From: a bacterium
GTDB lineage: Bacteria; Cyanobacteriota; Sericytochromatia; S15B-MN24; UBA4093
Assembly: GCA_017744355.1 (NCBI GenBank)
Contig: JAGIBK010000001.1
Location: forward strand, 248,001-312,000
Direction of reading: 5' to 3'
DNA length: 64,000 nucleotides
Part shown: positions 23,979 to 32,651 of the stretch, in pieces
How the letters are laid out: every line of letters starts with the position of its first letter
Position numbering within the stretch: position 1 is the stretch's first letter
Position numbers and translations under genes: made by a program
Notes under the pieces: model-generated
What the model saw: only the letters and a program-made list of their open reading frames with translations
Told to the model about the DNA's origin: nothing
Database searches by the model: none

Positions 23979-24430
23979 AGCGCGCGACGCTCACGCGGGT
24001 CTTTCGCTTCTCGGCAGCACACCGCCTCCACAGTCCCTTCCTCGACGAGGATGCCAACCGCGCCCTCTACCGGGACTGCAACAATCCCGGTGGGCACGGC
24101 CACAACTACGTGCTCGAGGTGACCGTCAAGGGCACCGTGAACCCGCGGACCGGCATGCTGGTCGATCTGCCCCTCTTCGAACGCATCGTCAAGGAGCGGG
24201 TGGTGGACAGGCTCGATCACCAGTTCATCGGCGTCCGGGAGTTCGGCCCCGAGCCGGACCCCGACGCCTTCATCTCGACCTCCGAGGTGGTGACCGCGCG
24301 GATCTGGGCGTGGCTCGACGGAGCCTTCCCCGAAGGGGTGACCCTTTCACGGGTCCGGCTCGAGGAAACCCACAACAACTTCTTCGAATACCGGGGCGAG
24401 GACGCCCCCGAGCAAGGAGCCTCTACATGA
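23975..24430 (+). CDS. 6-pyruvoyl-tetrahydropterin-synthase-like protein, copy 2
   Basis: 151 residues. A second T-fold paralogue: His16 (SAAH), Cys35, His41 and His43. CNNPGGHGHNY is almost the animal PTPS motif. C-terminal RLEETHNNFFEY carries the usual pterin-binding Glu. It starts inside the stop codon of copy 1 and its own stop overlaps the reductase start (ATGATC at 24427-24430), so all three genes are translationally coupled. Two paralogues side by side could form a mixed complex or carry out two different steps. Confidence 0.85.
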   Translation: MKRATLTRVFRFSAAHRLHSPFLDEDANRALYRDCNNPGGHGHNYVLEVTVKGTVNPRTGMLVDLPLFERIVKERVVDRLDHQFIGVREFGPEPDPDAFISTSEVVTARIWAWLDGAFPEGVTLSRVRLEETHNNFFEYRGEDAPEQGAST

Positions 24431-25128
24431 TCAAGCGCGTCGTCATCGTCACTGGGGCTAGCCGCGGCATCGGGGCCGAGATCGCCCGCCGTCTGGCTTT
24501 CGAGGGCTACCGGGTGGTGCTCGCGGCGCGCTCGGCGGCGCCCCTCAAGGCGCTCGCCGCCTCGTTGCCCGAGGCGATCGCCTACCCGCTCGATGTCACG
24601 GACCCTGTGCAGGTCCAGGGCCTCGTCGACAAGACCATGGAGACCTGGGGCCGGATCGACGCGCTCGTCAACAACGCGGGCCACGCCCACGTGGCCCCCA
24701 TCGAGGACATCAGCCCCGACCAGTTCGCCCACCAGATGAACGTCAACGTCATGGGCCCCTTCTTGTGCACCCGCGCCGTGCTGCCCGTCATGCGGGCCCA
24801 GCACGGCGGGCAACTGGTCAACATCCTGTCGGTTGCGGCAAAGCGCGCCTTCCCTAACTGGAGCGCCTACTGCGCCTCCAAGTTCGCCCTGGACGGGCTG
24901 GGGCAGGCCCTGGCCGAAGAGCTGAAGGGGACCGGGATCCGCGTGACGGCTATTTACCCGGGCGCCACCGACACTCCGCTCTGGGACGGGATGGGCATGT
25001 CGGCCGAGCAGCGCGCCGGCATGGTGCAACCCGAGGACGTGGCGGACGCGGTGGCCTTTGCCTTGCGCCAGCCCGCGCGCACCCGGGTGGCCGAGGTGAT
25101 CGTCGAGCCCGCGAAGGGCGACCTCTAG
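24427..25128 (+). CDS. Short-chain dehydrogenase/reductase (sepiapterin-reductase-like by context)
   Basis: 233 residues. Rossmann fold with TGASRGIGAEIARRL (NADP loop), NNAG and the catalytic Ser-Tyr-Lys set (SVAAK region, YCASK). Coupled by ATGA to two PTPS-like genes, it could supply the last reductions of a tetrahydrobiopterin-type pathway, as sepiapterin reductase does in animals and some bacteria. This function is inferred from the neighbourhood; by sequence alone it is a general SDR. Its last four bases overlap the convergent small gene. Confidence 0.82.
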   Translation: MIKRVVIVTGASRGIGAEIARRLAFEGYRVVLAARSAAPLKALAASLPEAIAYPLDVTDPVQVQGLVDKTMETWGRIDALVNNAGHAHVAPIEDISPDQFAHQMNVNVMGPFLCTRAVLPVMRAQHGGQLVNILSVAAKRAFPNWSAYCASKFALDGLGQALAEELKGTGIRVTAIYPGATDTPLWDGMGMSAEQRAGMVQPEDVADAVAFALRQPARTRVAEVIVEPAKGDL

Positions 25129-25280
25129 CCCTCGGCCTGAGCCGCCTGGGCCTGCCGGGCTTCGGCGGCCAGGCGTGCCGCGCGCTTGGAGCGAATCATC
25201 ATCACCAGGGTGACGATGACCGCGATCCAGCCTCCCAACAGGGAGAGAAGGGCCACCGGGAGGAACCAACCAGGGAGCAT
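25125..25280 (-). CDS. 51-residue single-pass membrane protein
   Basis: Starts at ATG 25280 with AAAGGA about seven bases upstream. It begins MLPGWFLPVALLSLLGGWIA and continues in one membrane helix to about residue 29, then a basic cap (RSKRAAR) and an Ala/Gln-rich helix (LAAEARQAQAAQAEG). The positive cap places the C-terminus in the cytoplasm. The stop codon overlaps the reductase stop. No family is recognised. Confidence 0.6.
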   Translation of the reverse strand: MLPGWFLPVALLSLLGGWIAVIVTLVMMIRSKRAARLAAEARQAQAAQAEG

Positions 25281-25321
25281 GGGAGTCCTTTCGAGCGCTC
25301 AGAGGGGCGAAACCGGATCGA

Positions 25322-26104
25322 TTATACCGGTTTGGCGAGCTCTCCGCGCAGGAAGATGATGGCGGCTTCCGGGGTCCGGATGCCGTACTGGTTTTCAAGC
25401 TCGATCATGATGTGGTCCCGCAGGGCCACGACCTCGGGGAGCGGGCGTTCGAGCGTCTTGGCGATGCGGCTCATGTCCCAACCGGCCGCGAGCATCGGCA
25501 TGAGGCGCTCGTGATCCGGCAGATGCCCCGGCACCCGGAAGCGCCAGCGCTTGCGCCGGACGATCTCCTTGAGCACGATGTGGGCGAGCTTGAGGGCCTC
25601 GCGCCCTTCCTCGGTCAGCGGCGTGTCGTCCTCGGCCTGGTGGAGGCAGAGCACCGCGGCGAAGTTCGGCGTCAGGCGCCGCGGCGCGTAGACCCCGCGC
25701 GTGAGGCCGGCTGATGCCAGGAAGCCCTGGATGTAACGCTCGACCAGGCGCGCGCTCTCGGGCACCTCGACGCCCGGTGGGAGGCCGACCACGCCCTCGC
25801 ACGAGACCTCGGCCACTCCCCCGATCTTCTCGCAGAAGTCCACCGCCGAGAAGTCCATCATGGGGATCTCGCGCATGGCCAGGCGCCCCGCGACCCTCGG
25901 GGCCTCGGAGACGTAGACGAGCTCGGAGAACTGCGGGTGACGGCGAATCTCGGAGTAAATCGCCCGATCCCACCCGGTGGCGAGGCGCAGGGTCTCCACC
26001 ACCGGTGCGACGCAGTCCATGTAGGTGGTCTCGGGCGAGTAGATCTGCTCGAAGAGGGCCGGCAACACGGCCGGGAAGCTCGTGTGGGCAGGAAGGACGG
26101 TCAT
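25322..26104 (-). CDS. LuxR-like transcriptional regulator with degenerate HTH
   Basis: 260 residues. The C-terminal segment (about residues 196-255) follows the LuxR/GerE helix-turn-helix plan: HERLMPMLAAGWDMSRIAKTL, then a recognition-helix area (PEVVALRDHIMIELENQYG) and IRTPEAAIIFL. Several usual residues are changed. The N-terminal 190 residues look like a GAF-type sensor domain. It lies downstream of a type III polyketide synthase on the same strand and behind a perfect 10-bp inverted repeat, so it may control itself and the synthase. The ligand is unknown. Confidence 0.65.
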   Translation of the reverse strand: MTVLPAHTSFPAVLPALFEQIYSPETTYMDCVAPVVETLRLATGWDRAIYSEIRRHPQFSELVYVSEAPRVAGRLAMREIPMMDFSAVDFCEKIGGVAEVSCEGVVGLPPGVEVPESARLVERYIQGFLASAGLTRGVYAPRRLTPNFAAVLCLHQAEDDTPLTEEGREALKLAHIVLKEIVRRKRWRFRVPGHLPDHERLMPMLAAGWDMSRIAKTLERPLPEVVALRDHIMIELENQYGIRTPEAAIIFLRGELAKPV

Positions 26105-26124
26105 CTAAACACGGGACCTCGTCA

Positions 26125-26160
26125 GGATGCGATACGGTTCTTCTATATCATATCGCATCC
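26125..26160 (-). promoter_or_regulatory. Inverted repeat upstream of the LuxR-like gene
   Basis: GGATGCGATA (26125-26134) and TATCGCATCC (26151-26160) are perfect 10-bp complements, 16 bases apart. They enclose an A/T-rich core with a minus-strand TATGAT and lie about 20 bases before the regulator's ATG. It fits an operator over a promoter; it could also fold as a terminator for the polyketide synthase gene. Confidence 0.5.
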
Positions 26161-26193
26161 CACGATTGTTTGCTTGCTTGGACGACCGGCCGG

Positions 26194-27294
26194 TTAGTTT
26201 CCTTCCCAGCAGACGAGGGCGGCGCCGATGACCATGCCGGGCCCGACGCTCACCAGCAGCCCCAGCTCTCCCGGGGCGGGGCGGCTGCTCGAAAGGACCT
26301 CTGCGAGCGAGTGGATGACCGTGCCCGAGCCCATGTTCCCGTGGCGCCGCAGCACCTCGTAGCTGGGAGCCATCTGCGCGTCGCTGAGCCCGAGGCCCTG
26401 CTGGCTGACTTCCAGGACGCGCCGGCCGCCCGTATGGAAAGCCCAGTGCGAAACGTCCGCGAGGCGAAGGGCATGGCGCCCCAGCAGGCGCTCGATGACC
26501 CCTGGCAGGATCCGACCGACGATCTCGGGCACCGAGCGATCGAGGGTGCTCTCCCAGACGTTGCCTTGCTTGACGCCGACCGTCTCAAGGGTTTCGGGCG
26601 CCAATTCTTGCTCGAAGTCGAGGAAGGCCGGCAGGTGCTGATCCCCCTCGCTGTGCCCTTGAAGGATCAGGGCGGCGGCCCCTTCGCCGAAGATCATGTT
26701 CTGGACGATGGTCGTCTTGCTGGAGTCGGTCGGGTTGTACATGGCGGCCTGGGGCTCAGAGCAGACCACGGCCACGCGCTTGGCCTGGTTGGAGGCGATC
26801 AGGGCGCGCCCCATCTGGACTGCCGGCAGCATGGCCAGGCACCCGTGCCCCACCAGATCGTAGCGCAGCCCGTCCGGCCGACCGATCCCGTAGCGACCGC
26901 AGAGCACTTCCGAGAGGCCGGGCATCATGTAGCCGGACGAGGTGGCCGTCACCACCGCGTCGATCGTCGCCAGTTCGATCGTCGTACCGGCGGCCCGCCG
27001 CAGCGCCTCGGCCGCCATGCGCGGGGCGTGCTCGCGGAAGTAGCTCGCCTGGCGACCCAGGCTCGTGTCCCGGAAGATCTCGACCGGCGGGATGCTGAAG
27101 TTGCGCGTCGCGATCCCCGCGTTGGCGAGAATTTCCTCGGCGAAAGCGTTGCCCTCCAATCCGAGCGCCGCGAGGGTCTCCCGCTGGGTGAACGAGGGCG
27201 GAGCGTACGTTCCGAGCCCGATCACCGGGACGCTCTGGTAGGTGGCGATGGCGATGGCGGGGGCTTTCACGGCCGTGGTCTGACGCGTCATCAT
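26194..27294 (-). CDS. Type III polyketide synthase (chalcone-synthase-like)
   Basis: 366 residues. Thiolase fold with the type III PKS triad: Cys in VGHGCLAMLPA, His in HTGGRRVLE and Asn in GNMGSGTV. The C-terminal LVSVGPGMVIGAAL matches the family GFGPG loop. These enzymes extend CoA or ACP starters with malonyl-CoA to alkylresorcinols, pyrones or naphthols; the product cannot be predicted. ATG 27294 (or 27291) follows AAAGGATG. A LuxR-like gene follows 90 bases downstream. FabH is ruled out by the Cys/His/Asn context and length. Confidence 0.87.
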   Translation of the reverse strand: MMTRQTTAVKAPAIAIATYQSVPVIGLGTYAPPSFTQRETLAALGLEGNAFAEEILANAGIATRNFSIPPVEIFRDTSLGRQASYFREHAPRMAAEALRRAAGTTIELATIDAVVTATSSGYMMPGLSEVLCGRYGIGRPDGLRYDLVGHGCLAMLPAVQMGRALIASNQAKRVAVVCSEPQAAMYNPTDSSKTTIVQNMIFGEGAAALILQGHSEGDQHLPAFLDFEQELAPETLETVGVKQGNVWESTLDRSVPEIVGRILPGVIERLLGRHALRLADVSHWAFHTGGRRVLEVSQQGLGLSDAQMAPSYEVLRRHGNMGSGTVIHSLAEVLSSSRPAPGELGLLVSVGPGMVIGAALVCWEGN

Positions 27295-27504
27295 GGGTGG
27301 ACATCCTTTCGCTGAGTAAGAAGGGGCAAGAAGCGAGGAAGCCAGTGGAATGCCGGATGGAGAATAGGAAGCGGAAGGCTTTATAACTATCTTCCAGTTT
27401 CGCCTTCACTCGATTATCATTCCCATTGCTGTGTCATGATTTGTTGGGCGTCTCTTAAGCCCTCTTAAAAAGTGGAACAAAGGCATGATCGCAGCCAGGT
27501 TTGC

Positions 27505-27510
27505 TATACT
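27505..27510 (+). promoter_or_regulatory. -10 element of the histidine kinase gene
   Basis: TATACT at 27505-27510 in the context TTTGCTATACTTGG stands about 38 bases before the TTG start. No clear -35 is visible. Confidence 0.4.
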
Positions 27511-27547
27511 TGGCGCTGGTTGAACGCCTGAGTTGCAGGGGAAAAGC

Positions 27548-28849
27548 TTGTCACAACACCGAGTCTTTGATGCGCTGTGCCTGCTGAGCCAGGAATTGAG
27601 CATCGCCACGTCGCTCCATGAGGTCCTAGAGCTAGCGACGCACCGGGTGAACGAGCAGTTGCAGGATGCGTGGATGACGCTCTGGCTGTGGGATCCCCAA
27701 CTCGCGGCGCTCCAGCTCAGGGGGCGTTACGCCCTGAGCGAAGCGGACGTGGCGGCGAGCAACGCCATCGCTCAGACCGAACGCTTTCGCCGGCACTGCA
27801 CCGTTTTCCAGGCATTCGATCGGCTCGAGGCTTTGGCCACAACGGAGCTCCAGGGAGCGTTGGTGACGGGCGGGAGCTGGTCCCCCTTCTCGGCCTTCGC
27901 CGCGTGCTACGCGGTCCCGGTGGTGTCTTTGCGCGGTCCGCTCGGCGGGCTCGCTCTGTTCGCGCGAGAGCCTTTCGAGGACACGGCCTTCGTCCTGCGT
28001 GCGCTGCAGGCGATGGCCGCCCAGATCAGCAGCGCCATGACCCAGCATCACCTGCGCACCGAGCTGACGGAGAAGGCCACCCAGCTACGCCTGACCAATC
28101 ACCAGCTCGAGCACGTCATCAACGAGCTGCGCGAGGTGGACCGGGTCAAGACGGGCTTCCTCAACGCGGTGAGCCACGAGCTGCGCACGCCGCTCGCCAC
28201 CATCCAGGGCTACGCGGAGCTGCTCGAGGACGGGGCTGCCGGCGAGCTGAGCCCTCATCAGGCGAGCTTCGTGCAGCGCATCTCGGGAGCTTCCTTCCAC
28301 CTCAAGCGCTTGGTGGACGATCTGCTGGATCTCGCCTGCCTCAACGCGGGCAAGTTCCGTCTGGAGCCCCGGGCCTTCAATTACGAGGCCCTCATGCGGG
28401 ACGTGGTGGGGCAGTTGCAGGTCATGAGCGACAAGAAGCGCCAGACCCTGACCCTCGAAGTCGCTCCTGAGCTTCCCATGCTGGAAATCGACCCCTTGCG
28501 CCTTACCCAGGTGGTGAACAACCTCGTCTCCAACGCGATCAAGTACACTCCCGAAGGGGGAAGTGTCCGTGTGCGGGTCCTGCTCGAAGAGCGGATGGTC
28601 CGCACCGAGGTGCGCGACACGGGCATCGGCATCCCCGAGGAGCACCGGGGGATGCTCTTCTCGAACTTCCACCGGGTGGACAACCGCCTCTCGCGCGAGG
28701 ATGGCGGCGTGGGCCTGGGGCTTGCCATCTCCAAGGGCTTCGTCGAGGCCCATGGCGGCCGGATCGACTTCAGCAGCGAACCGGGGGTGGGCAGCACCTT
28801 CTGGTTCGAGCTGCCCGTTCCCGTCGATGCGGCGCTAGCCGATCGCTAG
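27548..28849 (+). CDS. GAF-domain sensor histidine kinase
   Basis: 433 residues. An N-terminal GAF domain (about residues 15-165) is joined by a coiled coil to a HisKA domain with FLNAVSHELRTPLATIQGY, whose His is the phosphorylation site. The ATPase domain has N box NNLVSNAIKYTPEGG, G1 DTGIGIP and G2 GVGLGLAIS. No membrane segment is present, so the signal is cytoplasmic. TTG 27548 follows AGGGG by six bases. No response regulator gene is adjacent, so it is an orphan kinase. Its last 15 bases overlap the convergent flavoprotein gene. Confidence 0.93.
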   Translation: MSQHRVFDALCLLSQELSIATSLHEVLELATHRVNEQLQDAWMTLWLWDPQLAALQLRGRYALSEADVAASNAIAQTERFRRHCTVFQAFDRLEALATTELQGALVTGGSWSPFSAFAACYAVPVVSLRGPLGGLALFAREPFEDTAFVLRALQAMAAQISSAMTQHHLRTELTEKATQLRLTNHQLEHVINELREVDRVKTGFLNAVSHELRTPLATIQGYAELLEDGAAGELSPHQASFVQRISGASFHLKRLVDDLLDLACLNAGKFRLEPRAFNYEALMRDVVGQLQVMSDKKRQTLTLEVAPELPMLEIDPLRLTQVVNNLVSNAIKYTPEGGSVRVRVLLEERMVRTEVRDTGIGIPEEHRGMLFSNFHRVDNRLSREDGGVGLGLAISKGFVEAHGGRIDFSSEPGVGSTFWFELPVPVDAALADR

Positions 28850-30238
28850 CGCGCGTTCGGCGCGCGCCTCGGCAATCTCCTCGGCCGGGTAGGTGATGAT
28901 CTCGGCGAGGGTCGGGTGCAGGTGGGGAATCTGCATGAGGCGCTCGGCGGTGCACCGGAACTCCATGGCCACGATCAATTCGTGGATGAGATCCGCCCCC
29001 TCGGGGCCCACGATCGACGCCCCCAGGATTTCGCCGGTCGAAGGATCGGCGAGCAGCTTCACGAAGCCCTGCATCGCCCCCTTGCCCATGCACTCGGCCT
29101 TGCCCAGATCCGCGAAGTCGTACTTGCCCACGAGCACCTCGCGCCCCTGGGCTGCGGCGTCCTTCTCGGAGAGGCCGACCCGCGCCACGTTGGGGTCGGT
29201 GTAGATGGCGCTCGCCAAAAGGCGGTAGTCCGCCGTGCGCGCGGGCGTCTTGCCCAGCATGTTGTGGGCGGCCACTTCGGCCTGCTGGATGGCCACGTGC
29301 ACCAGGAAGAAGTCGCCCAGGCAGTCGCCCGCGGCGAAAATGGCGGGGTTGGTGGTGCGCATCTGGCCGTCCACCTTGATGGAGCCGCCGGGGGCCTCGA
29401 CGCCCGCCGCTTCGAGATCGAGCGGGGCGAGGAGGGGCTTGCGGCCGGTGGCCACCAGGATCTCCTCGGCTTCGAGCTTCACGGTGCGATCGCCCTGGGC
29501 CAGGGTCATGACTTTGAGGCCGTCCTGGGCCACAACCGAGAGGGGCCGGGCGTTGCGCAGCAGGGTGATGCCGTCGGCTTCGAGGGCGGCCTCGACGACC
29601 GCCTGGACGTCTTCGTCCTCGCGCGAGAGGACGTGCTCGCCGCGCAGGAGCATGGTGACGGCCACGCCGAGCCGCGCGTAGAACTGGCCGAGCTCCAGGG
29701 CGATCACCCCGCCGCCCCAGACCACCATGCTCGCGGGCAGGCGCGTGAGGCTCATGGCCTCGTCACTGGTGATGTAGCCCGCCTCGGCGAGGCCCGGCAC
29801 CTCGGGGATCGAGGGGGTCGAGCCGGTGGAGATGAGGAAGCGATCGGCGGTGTAGGTGACGCCGTCCACCTCGATGCGGTCGGGGCCGGTGAAGCGGGCG
29901 GCTCCCTGGATGAGGGTGGCATTGGGGGCCCGGTGGATGCCCTCGATGCGGTAGTCCTGGAAGCCCTTCACCAGCCGGTGCTGCCGGGCCATGATGGCGG
30001 AGAAGTCCGCCCGCACGTTGTCGACCTGGATCCCGAGCTCGTCGGCGTCGCGGATCAGCTGGAGGACGTCAGTCGAGCGCAGCATGGTCTTGGTGGGCAT
30101 GCACCCGCGCAGGATGCAGAGACCGCCGAGGGGACCCTTGTCGACCATCGCGACCGATTTGCCGTTCGCCCCGAGGATCCGCGCGGCGTTGTAGCCCGCG
30201 CTCCCTGCGCCAATGATGATCGCGTCGAAGTGGGTCAT
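28835..30238 (-). CDS. Dihydrolipoamide-dehydrogenase/mercuric-reductase-family flavoprotein
   Basis: 467 residues. FAD site GAGSAGYNAA, redox-active pair in LCILRGCMPTK (Cys-x4-Cys), NAD site VVWGGGVIALELG, second FAD motif FAAGDCLGD, and C-terminal HLHPTLAEI with the catalytic His of this disulfide-oxidoreductase family. LCILRGC differs from the GGTCLNVGC of true dihydrolipoamide dehydrogenase, so substrate is uncertain; no lipoyl-enzyme genes are nearby. It is divergent from an NADH dehydrogenase and convergent with the kinase gene. Confidence 0.88.
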   Translation of the reverse strand: MTHFDAIIIGAGSAGYNAARILGANGKSVAMVDKGPLGGLCILRGCMPTKTMLRSTDVLQLIRDADELGIQVDNVRADFSAIMARQHRLVKGFQDYRIEGIHRAPNATLIQGAARFTGPDRIEVDGVTYTADRFLISTGSTPSIPEVPGLAEAGYITSDEAMSLTRLPASMVVWGGGVIALELGQFYARLGVAVTMLLRGEHVLSREDEDVQAVVEAALEADGITLLRNARPLSVVAQDGLKVMTLAQGDRTVKLEAEEILVATGRKPLLAPLDLEAAGVEAPGGSIKVDGQMRTTNPAIFAAGDCLGDFFLVHVAIQQAEVAAHNMLGKTPARTADYRLLASAIYTDPNVARVGLSEKDAAAQGREVLVGKYDFADLGKAECMGKGAMQGFVKLLADPSTGEILGASIVGPEGADLIHELIVAMEFRCTAERLMQIPHLHPTLAEIITYPAEEIAEARAERALAIG

Positions 30239-30321
30239 AGCGGGTGGCGTCTCCTCTCAAAGCTGGCCGGCAAGACGGCTCATTATCCCCCGCTCACGCG
30301 CGTTTGCCCAGTGGTCGTGCG

Positions 30322-30350
30322 TTTGGCGCGGGGCTGAAGTTTTGTATACT
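30322..30350 (+). promoter_or_regulatory. Candidate promoter of the type II NADH dehydrogenase gene
   Basis: TTTGGC (30322-30327) and TATACT (30345-30350) are 17 bases apart. The start would lie about 45 bases before the ATG at 30403. Confidence 0.5.
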
Positions 30351-30402
30351 GCGCCGAAACACAACCGGCTTCTGGGAAAGCTCGCGACAGGGAGGCACCA
30401 CC

Positions 30403-31746
30403 ATGCAGCGCGTCGTCATCGTCGGCGGGGGCTTCGGGGGGATCTACACGGCCCTCGCCTTGGAGAAGGCCATGCGAAGGCGGGACGATCTCGAGGTCAC
30501 CCTGATCAACCGCACCAACTACTTTCTCTACTATCCGCTGATGCCCGAGGTGATCTCGAGCGGGGTCGAGCCGCGGCACGTGGTGGTGCCCCTCAGGACC
30601 CTCTTCAAGCGGATTCGGGTGCTGGAGGCCGAGGTTCGCTGCCTCGACGAGGAACGCCGCGAGGTCCTCGCCTACCGTGATGGCATGCAAGAGCGCCTCT
30701 CGTTCGACCACCTGGTGCTCGCGAGCGGGGTGGAGGCGAACCTCGCCGCCTTTCCCGGGGTGAGCGAGGTGGCCTTCCCCTTCAAGGCGGCCGAGGACGC
30801 GATCGCCCTCCACAACCAGATCGTCGACTCGTTCGAGGCGGCGGAGTTCACGGAGGATCCCGCCGAGCGCCGGGCCCTCTTGACCTTCGTGGTGGTCGGC
30901 GGCGGCTCGACCGGGGTCGAGTGCATGGGCGAGATCGAGGCCTACATCGAGGGGATCCGCCGCTACTACCCCCGGCTCGACCCGCGCGAGGTCCGGCTGG
31001 TGCTCGTCGAGCTCGCGCCGCGCATCCTCGCCGAGGTCGGCCCCGAGCTGGGGGACTACGCGGCCGATCGCCTGCGCGAGCGGGGGATCGAACTCTTCCT
31101 CGAGAACTCGGTGACTTCCTGCAGCCCCACCCAGGTGCGCCTCGCGAACGGCACGGTCATTCCGACCCGTACGCTGGTCTGGACCATCGGGACGACCCCC
31201 ACCGCCTTCACCAAGTCCCTGGATCTGCCGAAGGACGCCAAGGGCCACCTCGTGACCGAGCCCACCCTCGCGCTGGCGGGTCACCCCGGGCTATGGGCCC
31301 TGGGCGACGCCGCCCGGATCCCGGATCCCGAGGGGAAGCCCTACCCGCCGACCGCCCAGCATGCGGTGCGCGAGGCCAAGCGCCTGGCGTCGAACCTGCT
31401 CGCTTCGATCGACGGCAAGCCCCTTGAGCCCTACGTCTTCCACGCCTACGGGACCTTCGTTTCGATCGGGGCCAAGCAAGGCGTTGCGGTGATCCGGGGC
31501 CGGCAGGTGAAGGGCTTCCTCGCCTGGCTCGCCTGGCGTGCGGTTCACTTCTGGCTCTTGCCCGGTATCGACCGGAAGATGAGGGTCCTGGTGGACTGGC
31601 TCTTCTCGCGCACGCATCGCAAGGACGTGGTGCAGATCGGCCTGCGCCGGCCGGCCACCCAGCTGGTGGTGACCCCGCGGATCGCCTTCTTGCGCGAGGG
31701 GCGCGCGGTGCCCGCCGCGAGCGACGCCGAGCCGCCGTTGATCTAG
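30403..31746 (+). CDS. ndh: Type II NADH dehydrogenase (NDH-2)
   Basis: 447 residues. Passes electrons from NADH to quinone without pumping protons. FAD motif VVIVGGGFGGIY at the N-terminus, NRTNYFLYYPLMPEV, NAD motif FVVVGGGSTGVE, WALGDAARIPD and the quinone-site PPTAQHAVREA are all in place. The C-terminal region (KGFLAWLAWRAVHFWLLPG) is the amphipathic membrane anchor. It is a peripheral inner-membrane enzyme. GGGAGGCACCACC precedes the ATG. It stands alone. Confidence 0.9.
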   Translation: MQRVVIVGGGFGGIYTALALEKAMRRRDDLEVTLINRTNYFLYYPLMPEVISSGVEPRHVVVPLRTLFKRIRVLEAEVRCLDEERREVLAYRDGMQERLSFDHLVLASGVEANLAAFPGVSEVAFPFKAAEDAIALHNQIVDSFEAAEFTEDPAERRALLTFVVVGGGSTGVECMGEIEAYIEGIRRYYPRLDPREVRLVLVELAPRILAEVGPELGDYAADRLRERGIELFLENSVTSCSPTQVRLANGTVIPTRTLVWTIGTTPTAFTKSLDLPKDAKGHLVTEPTLALAGHPGLWALGDAARIPDPEGKPYPPTAQHAVREAKRLASNLLASIDGKPLEPYVFHAYGTFVSIGAKQGVAVIRGRQVKGFLAWLAWRAVHFWLLPGIDRKMRVLVDWLFSRTHRKDVVQIGLRRPATQLVVTPRIAFLREGRAVPAASDAEPPLI

Positions 31747-31802
31747 CTTTCGAGAAAACTTTCAAAAAGAACGGAACCCGCTAAGGGGGGGCCGCGTCTA
31801 GG

Positions 31803-31867
31803 GGACAGCAGCCCGAGAGTGGGCTGGAAAACAAAGCGACGCCTTGCTCTGAGGCGTCCGGCTGTCC
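31803..31867 (+). ncRNA. Candidate three-way-junction leader RNA of unknown type
   Basis: GGACAGC (31803-31809) pairs with GCTGTCC (31861-31867). Inside, AGCCC/GGGCT (31810-31825) and GACGCC/GGCGTC (31838-31858) form two hairpins, with GAAAACAAAGC unpaired between them. The element ends 23 bases before the lipoprotein ATG. I could not match it to a known riboswitch; the fold is read from complementarity only. Confidence 0.35.
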
Positions 31868-31890
31868 GCTGGATTGAAAGGAGTCTCCCC

Positions 31891-32628
31891 ATGTTCAAGA
31901 AGGCTTCCGCCCTCACCCTCACCGTCTTCGCCCTCTCGCTCGTCGGCTGCGGCGCCCTCCCCGGGACCACGACCCCCCCGAGCACCAAGGACGCCCAGAT
32001 CAGCGGCCGGGTGAGCCACCTCGGCAAGGATCCCGGCCAGGAGCTGCTCCTTGCGCTCAAGCGCTACGACGGTTCGAGCTTCCAGCGCCTCGGCACCAAC
32101 ACCCGCAGCGACAAGCAGGGCCAGTACGCCTTCAGCGGCCTGACGCCCGGCAAGTACCAGGTCTTCTACGACGACCAGGGCGAGGTGGTGGAGGCGGCCG
32201 ACGTCAACACGGTCGGCGCCTACGTGGACGCCTCGGTCCAGGTGGTCGAGATCGGTTCGGGCGGCAGCGCCACCTCCAACTTCGACGTGGGCTGGGAGCT
32301 CTCGCCGACCATCAAGCCCAACGCCTCGTTCCTCGTCGGCGGCTCGGACCGCTTCTCCTTCAGCTCCAAGTACGGCGACGCGGATGCCGAGTACCAGGTG
32401 CTGGTGGCTGACAGCGGCAAGCGCTCGGTCTGGTCCAGCGCCTGGACCAAGAGCACCAGCTTCACCTGGAACGGCAAGGGCGGCAGCGAGACCAACAGCC
32501 CCACCCAGACCTACGCCGGCACCGGCTCGCACTTCTACCAGGTCAAGTTCCGCAAGAGCGGCACCACCTTCGGCGGCGACGGCTACTACGGCCAGACCAA
32601 GTGGATCCCCTTCAGCGTGACCCGCTAA
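31891..32628 (+). CDS. Lipoprotein with a Cna_B/carboxypeptidase-regulatory-like domain
   Basis: 245 residues. The signal peptide ends LSLVGC (lipidated Cys20). Residues about 35-115 form a carboxypeptidase-regulatory-like beta sandwich (SGRVSHLG, DKQGQYAFSGLTPGKYQVFY). The rest is Ser/Thr/Gly-rich beta structure without a known motif. AAAGGAG stands eight bases before the ATG. It is probably surface-exposed and structural. It has its own leader and a canonical terminator. Confidence 0.78.
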   Translation: MFKKASALTLTVFALSLVGCGALPGTTTPPSTKDAQISGRVSHLGKDPGQELLLALKRYDGSSFQRLGTNTRSDKQGQYAFSGLTPGKYQVFYDDQGEVVEAADVNTVGAYVDASVQVVEIGSGGSATSNFDVGWELSPTIKPNASFLVGGSDRFSFSSKYGDADAEYQVLVADSGKRSVWSSAWTKSTSFTWNGKGGSETNSPTQTYAGTGSHFYQVKFRKSGTTFGGDGYYGQTKWIPFSVTR

Positions 32629-32651
32629 AGCCTTTCCCCTCGCCTGAAAAT

